NCBI RefSeq assembly: GCF_004362515.1
Contig: NZ_SNXU01000001.1
Coordinates: forward strand, 5,332,001-5,396,000
Length of the DNA stretch: 64,000 nucleotides
DNA from: Actinokineospora alba
GTDB taxonomy: Bacteria; Actinomycetota; Actinomycetes; Mycobacteriales; Pseudonocardiaceae
Reading direction: 5' to 3'
Under the pieces are notes generated by a model. It was given only the letters and a program-made list of their open reading frames with translations. It ran no database searches and was not told the origin of the DNA. Position numbers and translations under genes: made by a program. Below are positions 1 through 6,202 of the stretch, piece by piece (the first letter of the stretch is position 1; every line of letters starts with the position of its first letter).

Positions 1-1649
1 GCGAAAGCCTTGGCGGCCAACGAGGTCGCCATCTTCGACACCGCCGGACCACGGTGGATGGCCACGGTGCTCACGTCCACGCCGAAATGGGTGCGGAAAG
101 CCCCTGCCACCTCACCCGGCACCGAGACGGTGACCGTGGCGCCTTCGCCGCCCGGCGGTGGGGTGGTCTCCTCGACACGCGGGGGCAACACGTCCAGCGC
201 CGCGCGGTAGACGGGCGTGGTCGGCCGCGACAGCGTCGGTGTCGTGTCGACCGGTGGCGAGCTGCGGGCCGTGACCGGCGAGGAGGCAACGAACGGGATC
301 AACGGAACCGCCTTGGCCGCCGGGTCCGGCGCCTGCGCCAGGCCCGCGGTGACGGGGGAGGACGCGGCAGGCGGGATCAACGGAACCGCCGTCGTCGACG
401 GAAGCGCGTTGGGCAACGGAAGCACCTCGGGTGACGGGTCCGGCAGGTGCGCCGACACTGGTGGCACCGCCGAGGGTGGCGCGCCAGGCGTGACGGTGGT
501 GGTCGGCGACGGGGCAGGCACGCGCGGGAACTCGTTGGTGCGGGCCGCGGGTGGCGATGGGACGGTCGCGGGTGGCGTTGGCGCCACCCCGACCGCACCA
601 GGCGGTGCGACGGACCGCGGGTCGCGCGCCTGCCGGCGTTCGGCGGTGCGCGGTGCGTGGGTGAGCGGTGCCCCGAGTCCGAGCTTGGGTGCGGGAGGCG
701 GATCCACGACGGCGGCTGGACCGCCACTTCGCGACCGCGCCGGTCCCGGAGCGGGGATCGGCGCGGACTGCGGATCAGTCCTGGGCGGCCTGGGAGTAGC
801 TACCGGAGCCGCGGCCTCGACTTCTTCTGCTGGTTCCGCCTCGCCCTCCGTCGTGGTGGGCTCATCCGCCTCGCCCCGTGGTGCGTCAGGCTTTGCGCTG
901 TCCTCGGCGCGCTTGGCGGACAAGCCCATCCTGCGGCTCTGCGCGAGTGTGTGCCGGCGAATCGTCCGGTCGGGCGCCGGCGTCGCGGGCGTGTCGAGGT
1001 TGTCCGGCGGCGGGGGCGCGACCGACGAGAGACCGGCGTCGCTCTGGGCGAATCCGTCGAACATGCTCAGATTGAACGCGGCCATCCCGGACTCGGCCTG
1101 GGCCCGCAGGGAGTCGACCATCCGGTCGTACTTCGCCGTGCTTCGGTGCGGAATGGCCGGTACCTGGGGTTCGCCCAAGTACTCGTCGACCGCGTGAATC
1201 AACTCCGGGGCCGGGTGTGGCGGATGTTCGACCACTGGCAGGACCCGCGGCGCCACAGGCTTTTCGGGCGGCGACTCGGCGGCCTGCCCGCCTGCTTCGG
1301 CGTGCCGAACCGACGCCGGCCCCGGCCTCAAGGCGGGAGTTGGCGCGGGCGGCCCATCGCCGGCATCGGTGGTCGCGCGCCGCGGTACTGCTCGCGCGAT
1401 CCCGGTCACTCGACCGGATGCGGCCGGGTGCCGTAGCGGCGGCAGCGGCCGCGGCAGCGGACGGGTGCCCGCGATGTCGGGTGGCCGCAGGATCGGCGCC
1501 AGCGTCGGCGGTCGTGGCGAGGTGGTCGGGCGAAGGTGGGCGACGCGGGCCCAATCCCCTCGCGGCGGGGGGAAGCCCGCACCCCCGGTGGCAGACACGG
1601 GGGCGCTTGGAACGGCTGTCCGGCGTCGACGCCAGAAGCTCCAGTTCAT
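1..1649 (-). CDS. Proline-rich CIS protein with DUF4157-like domain (partial, runs off left edge)
   Basis: Reading leftward from an ATG at 1649 there are about 549 uninterrupted codons reaching the window edge, so the C-terminus is missing. GGGAGG lies just upstream of the start. The N-terminal 60 residues are basic and aromatic (MNWSFWRRRR), followed by several hundred residues rich in Pro, Ala, Arg and Thr, with a short charged segment around residues 145-215 (VDEYLGEPQVPAIPHRSTAKYD, split by low-complexity sequence). The last visible residues (GAFRTHFGVDVSTVAIHRG, then KMATSLAAKAFA) match the start of the DUF4157 ('eCIS core') domain, in which an F..HFG.D.s.V.vH.G pattern is usual. DUF4157 proteins are common in extracellular CIS loci, often as cargo or toxin carriers. 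It follows the DUF6760 gene by 19 bp in the CIS operon. Function of the missing C-terminus is unknown. The real frame is strongly GC-biased in a way that generates long spurious frames on both strands, so automatic callers may miss it. Confidence 0.8.
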   Translation of the reverse strand, partial: MNWSFWRRRRTAVPSAPVSATGGAGFPPPRGDWARVAHLRPTTSPRPPTLAPILRPPDIAGTRPLPRPLPPLRHPAASGRVTGIARAVPRRATTDAGDGPPAPTPALRPGPASVRHAEAGGQAAESPPEKPVAPRVLPVVEHPPHPAPELIHAVDEYLGEPQVPAIPHRSTAKYDRMVDSLRAQAESGMAAFNLSMFDGFAQSDAGLSSVAPPPPDNLDTPATPAPDRTIRRHTLAQSRRMGLSAKRAEDSAKPDAPRGEADEPTTTEGEAEPAEEVEAAAPVATPRPPRTDPQSAPIPAPGPARSRSGGPAAVVDPPPAPKLGLGAPLTHAPRTAERRQARDPRSVAPPGAVGVAPTPPATVPSPPAARTNEFPRVPAPSPTTTVTPGAPPSAVPPVSAHLPDPSPEVLPLPNALPSTTAVPLIPPAASSPVTAGLAQAPDPAAKAVPLIPFVASSPVTARSSPPVDTTPTLSRPTTPVYRAALDVLPPRVEETTPPPGGEGATVTVSVPGEVAGAFRTHFGVDVSTVAIHRGPAVSKMATSLAAKAF

Positions 1650-1668
1650 CGGCTGCCTCCCGTGCTGC

Positions 1669-1842
1669 TCACCATTCGTGGGTGCCCGGCGGTGCCGGGG
1701 ACTGCGCGTGGATCTTTCCTATCTCCTCGATCACCCTGGTCCGGGCCGGATGCTCCAGCCCCAAGATGTCCGGGAAGGACCAGTGCAGGTAGTACGCGAC
1801 GTACACGACCTCCTCCCAGAGTCGGTCGGCCGTGTACGTCAG
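1669..1842 (-). CDS. Small CIS protein, DUF6760 family (57 aa)
   Basis: A short open frame between the tail-assembly-like gene and the proline-rich DUF4157 gene encodes about 57 residues: it opens LTYTADRLWEEVVYVAYYLH, continues WSFPDILGLEHPARTRVIEE and ends GTHEW. The pattern 'DRL.EEV.YVAY..HW....IL.LEHP.R...' is the DUF6760 family, tiny proteins found almost exclusively in phage-like injection clusters of actinobacteria; their role is not established but they are thought to be tail-assembly or baseplate-proximal components. There is no ATG or GTG in frame after the preceding in-frame stop; the likeliest start is CTG at 1842, giving a 4-bp CTGA overlap with the stop of the upstream gene, which argues for translational coupling. 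The start codon is therefore the uncertain part; the reading frame is well supported. Confidence 0.75.
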   Translation of the reverse strand: MTYTADRLWEEVVYVAYYLHWSFPDILGLEHPARTRVIEEIGKIHAQSPAPPGTHEW

Positions 1843-2276
1843 GATTCCCCCGGCGCCTCACCCGCGACATCGACACCGAAAGCGTGCCCACAACTGGGGC
1901 AGACGACGTCGGCCTCGGTGTGGCCCGCCTGGTTGATCCGCCGGTAGAGGTCCTGCAGGAACGCCAGATCGGAGGCGAAGAGGCTCTCGATGACGTAGGT
2001 GTCGACCGAGTGCACGGAGCCCAACCTGGTCACCGTGTTCGCCAGCAGCAGCACGGTGAGGAAGGCCGGGTTCTCCCGTACCCGGGAATCGGACTGCGGT
2101 GCGATCTCGTCGCGGGCGGTGGCGAGTCGCATCACGCCGTCGCGGTGGACGGCGCCGTCCTCGTCGACGTATCCGCGAGGCAGCACGAACGGATACTCCG
2201 TCGGCAGCTCCGCGACCACCCCGCCCTGTGGCGGCGCCTGACGCGCACTGGCGGCAGACATCGATGCTTGCCTCAT
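1839..2276 (-). CDS. CIS tail-assembly-chaperone-like protein with CxxC motif
   Basis: A 145-residue protein with a hydrophilic N-terminus, a core 'PRGYVDEDGAVHRDGVMRLA' followed by a helical region (LLANTVTRLGS, ESLFASDLAFLQDLYRRIN) and a single CPSCGH motif near the C-terminus. The layout resembles small tail-assembly chaperones of Mu-like phages and the conserved 130-150-residue protein that sits downstream of the tube genes in actinobacterial CIS loci. Only one CxxC pair is visible, so a zinc site would require dimerisation or other ligands. GAGGAG lies about 10 bases before the chosen ATG; an alternative in-frame ATG occurs at 2261. It is the fourth gene of the leftward sheath-tube operon, 30 bases after the second tube gene. 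Its exact role (chaperone versus structural component) is inferred from position and composition. Confidence 0.7.
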   Translation of the reverse strand: MRQASMSAASARQAPPQGGVVAELPTEYPFVLPRGYVDEDGAVHRDGVMRLATARDEIAPQSDSRVRENPAFLTVLLLANTVTRLGSVHSVDTYVIESLFASDLAFLQDLYRRINQAGHTEADVVCPSCGHAFGVDVAGEAPGES

Positions 2277-2306
2277 CGGTGCGGCTCCTCACTGGTCAGG
2301 GACGGG

Positions 2307-2789
2307 TCACGCGGACTTCATCTGCACGGTGGGGGACAGGATCTTGCTGCAGGTGATCTTGGCCTCGAGATAGGTCACCTGGCCGTCACCCGCCTTCATC
2401 GGGCTGATCATCAACTCCGAGCACCAGGCGTCCTCGAGGAGATAGATGATCTCCGAATCCGCGCTGCCGGACGCGTCGGAGATGACCAGGCTGGCGGAGG
2501 GCGCGAGGGCCTCACTCAGCCCATCCCTGGCGGCCGCGTGCCACCTCAGCAGCACGTCGTTGCCTTCGAGGTCCAGACCACGCTTCACGGTCACGGTCGG
2601 CGGCTCGGTTTTGCCGAACTGTCGCGAGTGGATGGTCTTGCCCTTGTCATCGTTGTAGATGTACTCCGTCGAGCCGACTTTCGAGTTGATGTTGCTGATT
2701 TCGCTGAGGGCGATGGTTCCCCACATGGGAACCTCCAGGCGGAACCTCGCGGCGCTGACGACCCGGCCCTGAGTTTTCGCGTCGGCCAT
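2307..2789 (-). CDS. CIS inner tube protein, copy 2 (T4 gp19-like)
   Basis: A 160-residue protein of the T4-like tail-tube family. Features typical of the fold are visible: an early beta strand region (RFRLEVPMWGTIALSEISNI), the 'STEYIYNDDKGK...HSRQFGK' hairpin, 'PTVTVKRGLD', and a C-terminal strand pair beginning 'DAWCSELMISPMKAGDGQ'. In contractile systems hexameric rings of this protein stack inside the sheath and form the conduit through which cargo is expelled. I chose ATG 2789 because AGGGAG lies 8-9 bases upstream and the family starts close to this point; an upstream ATG would add an unsupported basic extension. It is paralogous to the next gene upstream (2895-3362). Two tube paralogues are usual in eCIS loci, where one often forms the baseplate-proximal ring. 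Confidence 0.92.
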   Translation of the reverse strand: MADAKTQGRVVSAARFRLEVPMWGTIALSEISNINSKVGSTEYIYNDDKGKTIHSRQFGKTEPPTVTVKRGLDLEGNDVLLRWHAAARDGLSEALAPSASLVISDASGSADSEIIYLLEDAWCSELMISPMKAGDGQVTYLEAKITCSKILSPTVQMKSA

Positions 2790-2894
2790 TGTGGTCTCCC
2801 TTTCTTTCAGATCATGCTCCGTCGGTCGGTTGTCGCACACCAGTTCCCGCGAGGTCGGTCACGGGGAAAATGTGCTTTCCCTATTGGGCACGCC

Positions 2895-3362
2895 TCACGT
2901 GAGCAGTACCGCATCACATTCGATCGTCGCCCGCATGGAAACGATATTTCCGCCGCCCGCCTGCACTGGGTCGAGTTCGAGTTTCGCGCACCAGGCGTTC
3001 ACGAGTTCGCAGGAGAGCACTATCCCGCCCCCGGCGTCCATGATCGTGAAAGCGGCGACCATCTTCGCGGTCGGCGAATTCTGTCGAGCCAGCATGTGCC
3101 AGGCGAACAACTGCGCGAAGCCGACTTTGTCGAGCCCGCGCTCCAGCGTCAGCGACGGTGATTTGACGCGGCCGAACTGTCTGGAGTAGAAGTTCCCGAC
3201 AAAACTGTTGTAGGAATACTCCGAGCTCTCCACGGTCGAATTGAATCCGCTGAGTTTGGCGAACCCCATCCCGGTGGACCAGATCGGCACGAAGATCATG
3301 AACTGCCCCGCACTGGCCACCTGTACGGGTTTGCTGTGCGTCGCACCGGGCGCGTGGGACAT
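2895..3362 (-). CDS. CIS inner tube protein, copy 1 (T4 gp19-like)
   Basis: A 155-residue tail-tube family protein, clearly related to the gene that follows it: both contain the 'SSEYSYNSFVGNFYSRQFGR' / 'STEYIYNDDKGK' hairpin, '[PS]LT[LV][EK]RGLD' and '[NE]AWC.[KE]L.[LI]' segments. It lies 27 bases after the sheath gene in the same direction, the classic sheath-tube pairing, and probably forms the bulk of the inner tube that hosts cargo. The ATG at 3362 places the conserved strand 'GQFMIFVPIWSTGM' about 20 residues in. The N-terminal 19 residues (MSHAPGATHSKPVQVASA) are slightly longer than in copy 2. No unusual features apart from the normal duplication. Confidence 0.93.
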   Translation of the reverse strand: MSHAPGATHSKPVQVASAGQFMIFVPIWSTGMGFAKLSGFNSTVESSEYSYNSFVGNFYSRQFGRVKSPSLTLERGLDKVGFAQLFAWHMLARQNSPTAKMVAAFTIMDAGGGIVLSCELVNAWCAKLELDPVQAGGGNIVSMRATIECDAVLLT

Positions 3363-3389
3363 CGTCTGCTCCGATTCGCCTGTCGGTCA

Positions 3390-4958
3390 TCACTCGGAGA
3401 GTTCGGAACCTTCGGAGAACTGGGCGAGTCGGAAGACCACGAACTCGGCAGGCTTGACCGGCGCGATTCCGATGTCCACCGTGAGGATGCCCGCGTCCCT
3501 GTTCTCCTCGGGATTGTTGTCCGCGTCGCATTTCACGAAGAACGCCTGGGCGGGTGTCTCGCCGAACAATGCCCCGCTCCGCCACACCCGCCGCAGGAAC
3601 GCCTCGATGGTCCGTCGTACCGAGTCCCAGAGGAATCGGTCGTTCGGCTCGAAGACCACCCAGTTCGTGCTGCTCAGGATCGACTTCTCGACGTAGTTGA
3701 ACAGCCGCCGCACGTTGAGGTAGCGCCACTCCGGGTCGCTGGACAACGTGCGCGCGCCCCACACACGAATGCCTTGTCCCGGGAAAGTCCGGATACAGTT
3801 GACCCCGATCGGGTTGAGCTGGTCGTGCTCGCCCCGGGTGAGTCCGGACTGCAGGTCGATCACTCCCCGGACCACTTCGTTCGCCGGTGCTTTGTGGACC
3901 CCACGGGTGCTGTCGTTGCGCGCCCACACGCCCGCGATGTGGCCACTCGGTGGCACGAACATCGGCTTGCCGCTGCGCGGGTCCATGACCTTGACCCACG
4001 GCCAGTACGTCGTCGCGAACTTCGAGTCGTAGCCCGCGATGTCGTTGCGCCACACCTTCATCTGCTGTGGGCGCAGCTCCGGCGGCGGGTCCAGGATCGC
4101 CACCCGGTCCGCCATCAGCTCGCAGTGCGCGATCATCGCCAACTGCACAGCCTTGACGCCCTCATCGTCGATCAGCTTCGACTGGTACGCGGCCATCAGG
4201 TCGGGCACGCACACCATGGTCACGTCGTCGATCGCCTCGAGGCCGGAGAATCCGGTGCGGTCAGCCGCGTCGCCGACGTAGTCCTCCGGTGAGATCCGCA
4301 GCGGCGCGGAATCGGCGCCCCCGCTGAGAGCGATCATGGCGCCCTTCTCCGGCGCGACGAGCGTGCCCGCCTTGGTCTCGTCCCCTCGGACCTCCTCGAG
4401 CGCGATCAGCTTGGACTGCTTGACCGCGGTGAGCACATTGGACTGTCCGCGCTTGGTCGTGACGTTGTCGTAGACCTCTTCCTGGTCGTCCTTGCGCACG
4501 ACGAGCCGGAAGACGTCGGGTCCGGGCTCGGATGCCTCCTGCACCTCGACGCGCACGGCGTTGCCCGCCGAACCCGCCTCGAGCGCGCGCACCACGATCG
4601 GCTTTCCGGGGCCTGACACGGGAAGCTCCGCACGAGCCACCGGAGCGTCGACCGCGCTGTGCGCGCTTTTCCCCGACCCGGCGGCCGAGGAGCCGTTACC
4701 ACCGATCCGCACGACGTAGGCGGCGCCGCCGCCGTTGAGGAAGTACCCGTACACGGAATGCGCGAGGTACCCATCTTCGATGGGCCCACCGAAGGTCGTG
4801 ACGAACTGTTCCCAGTTCGTCACCAGGACCGGTTCGTTGACCGGCCCGTTCTCGGCGAATCCCACGAAGGCCGCCACGGCCGTGCCCACGCCTTCGATCG
4901 GCTTGGAACCCGACGGGACTTCCTCCATGTAGACGCCGGGTGACAGGTATGTCGGCAT
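3390..4958 (-). CDS. CIS contractile tail sheath protein
   Basis: A 522-residue phage tail sheath protein. The N-terminus MPTYLSPGVYMEEV followed by 'PIEGVGTAVAAFVGFAENGP' is the diagnostic start of sheath subunits (the arm that handshakes with neighbouring subunits), and the C-terminal domain contains 'WGARTLS.DPEWRYLNVRRL', 'ANWVVFEPND.FLW..VRR'-like and 'FFVKCD..NNPEENRDAG' segments found in nearly all sheath proteins. Contraction of the sheath drives the inner tube through the target barrier. A GGGAGG ribosome-binding site sits just upstream of ATG 4958. It is the first gene of the leftward CIS operon; the promoter must lie in the 180-base gap to the divergent DUF4255 gene. Length is at the long end for single-sheath eCIS, with an inserted variable domain around residues 110-250. 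Confidence 0.97.
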   Translation of the reverse strand: MPTYLSPGVYMEEVPSGSKPIEGVGTAVAAFVGFAENGPVNEPVLVTNWEQFVTTFGGPIEDGYLAHSVYGYFLNGGGAAYVVRIGGNGSSAAGSGKSAHSAVDAPVARAELPVSGPGKPIVVRALEAGSAGNAVRVEVQEASEPGPDVFRLVVRKDDQEEVYDNVTTKRGQSNVLTAVKQSKLIALEEVRGDETKAGTLVAPEKGAMIALSGGADSAPLRISPEDYVGDAADRTGFSGLEAIDDVTMVCVPDLMAAYQSKLIDDEGVKAVQLAMIAHCELMADRVAILDPPPELRPQQMKVWRNDIAGYDSKFATTYWPWVKVMDPRSGKPMFVPPSGHIAGVWARNDSTRGVHKAPANEVVRGVIDLQSGLTRGEHDQLNPIGVNCIRTFPGQGIRVWGARTLSSDPEWRYLNVRRLFNYVEKSILSSTNWVVFEPNDRFLWDSVRRTIEAFLRRVWRSGALFGETPAQAFFVKCDADNNPEENRDAGILTVDIGIAPVKPAEFVVFRLAQFSEGSELSE

Positions 4959-5140
4959 GAGCCCTCCCAGCAGTGATGACTTGCGAGGCCATCACCGTCG
5001 CACCGATCCCCACCCGAGGAGACGGCCCGACGGCCGAGACGACGCGCACACCGGGATGCCCGATCAGGCATCGACAACCGCCCAGGTCTTGTCCGCCGAG
5101 ACCCTGCCGCGGGGCAGAACGCGAGGCCGATACTTCCACC

Positions 5141-5749
5141 GTGTTCCACCACCTCGATTCGGCGCTGCGCTCGCTGTTGCTCACGGCGATGCCCGGGGAC
5201 ACCGCGATCAGTTTCGACACGCCCACGCGATCCTGGGCAGGCCAAAAGCGCACGGCGCCGACGCTCAACGTGTTTCTGCACCAGGTGCGCGACGACGCGA
5301 AAACCCGGCTTGGCGGCTGGGTCGACCGGCGCGACGAGACCGGCCGGGTGGTCGCTCGCGAGCAAGCGCCCCGCGAGTATCGAACCTGCTATCTGCTCAC
5401 CGCCTGGGCCGCGGACGTCGGCCGGGAACACAGCTTGCTGGGCGCCGCGGTGGCGGTTCTGGCTGCCCACGAGACGATCCAGGCACCCCATCTGCCCGAA
5501 CCGCTCGTGGCGACCGGATTCCCGGTCACGGTGTCGGTGGCGGACCCGGCGCTGCCGTGCGCCGGAACGGACATCTGGTCCGCATTGGACATTCCACCGC
5601 GCTGCGGGCTGGACCTGGTCGTCACCACCTCGATCGTGCCGTCGGTGGCGACCGACCTCACGCCGCCCGTTCGCCGGATCGAGCTCGGCGTCGCCGACAC
5701 GATGCCCGGTACCCCGGGTTCCGGCCGAGCGGCCCGGACTAGGGGATGA
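5141..5749 (+). CDS. DUF4255 family CIS tail-terminator protein
   Basis: From a GTG at 5141 a 202-residue protein begins MFHHLDSALRSLLL and continues through 'ISFDTPTRSWAGQKRTAPTLNVFLHQVRDDAKTR', 'YRTCYLLTAWAAD...EHSLLG' and 'DIWSALD..PRCGLDLVVT'. This is the DUF4255 (Pvc16/Afp16-type) pattern. In studied injection systems this protein caps the tube and sheath at the distal end and fixes particle length. Residues upstream of 5141 in this frame are compositionally atypical (Pro/Arg/Thr-rich without family similarity), so the shorter start is preferred although an ATG exists at 4973. The gene is divergent from the sheath operon, with a shared intergenic control region. A weak GAGG precedes the start at a long distance, so the start is less certain than the identity. 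Confidence 0.85.
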   Translation: MFHHLDSALRSLLLTAMPGDTAISFDTPTRSWAGQKRTAPTLNVFLHQVRDDAKTRLGGWVDRRDETGRVVAREQAPREYRTCYLLTAWAADVGREHSLLGAAVAVLAAHETIQAPHLPEPLVATGFPVTVSVADPALPCAGTDIWSALDIPPRCGLDLVVTTSIVPSVATDLTPPVRRIELGVADTMPGTPGSGRAARTRG

Positions 5750-5821
5750 CCCCAGGGTGTCGGAGGCTCGCGGGGCTGAGCATGGGACTACCCCAATCCC
5801 CAGTCAGCCAGGAGGCCCGAG

Positions 5822-6070
5822 ATGGCCACCACGACCTCGACCGAACTGTCCGACCGAGGACGCGCGGTGCTGCGTGCCGTGCGCGCCGGTCGCTGCGAAC
5901 TCTCGGGCGGTTCGATGCCCGACCTCTTTGTCGATGGCCTGCCGTTCTGCGACCCGCTGACGACGCACGCGCTGACCAGCGCGGGTCTCGTCCGATCACG
6001 GCATCCAGTCACGCTGCGTAGTCGAACGCAGGCGGAATTGACACTGTTAGGGGAGGAAGTCATTCGCTGA
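5822..6070 (+). CDS. Small hypothetical protein (82 aa), winged-helix-like
   Basis: An 82-residue protein starting at ATG 5822 behind a strong AGGAGG. It begins MATTTSTELSDRGRAVLRAV and contains 'GRCELS..SMPDLFVDGLPFCD' and 'THALTSAGLVRSR'. The arrangement helix - short strand - 'LT.AGLV' - basic end resembles small winged-helix proteins, but no firm family assignment is possible by eye. It lies between the DUF4255 gene and the LAL regulator, all in one direction, 72 bases after the former, so co-expression with CIS genes is plausible. No cysteines or membrane segment suggest secretion; function unknown. Confidence 0.6.
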   Translation: MATTTSTELSDRGRAVLRAVRAGRCELSGGSMPDLFVDGLPFCDPLTTHALTSAGLVRSRHPVTLRSRTQAELTLLGEEVIR

Positions 6071-6202
6071 TGGTGAACCCGCGCCCCCGTATGCGGTTTC
6101 CGACCTGCCTGGCTAGACCAAACGACGTACTGTGGTGACAATCGGTTAGAGATCGTTGCCCGAGTCGGACGCCAGGAATGTGACGGGAATGAGTGAGCGG
6201 GG

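Noticed and set aside
217..1197. 326-residue Gly/Ala/Thr-rich plus-strand frame
   Set aside because: Antisense shadow of the proline-rich gene; no ribosome-binding site and no family similarity.
886..1554. 222-residue minus-strand frame starting MGPRRPPSPDH
   Set aside because: It is one frame off the real proline-rich DUF4157 gene, and lacks domain similarity.
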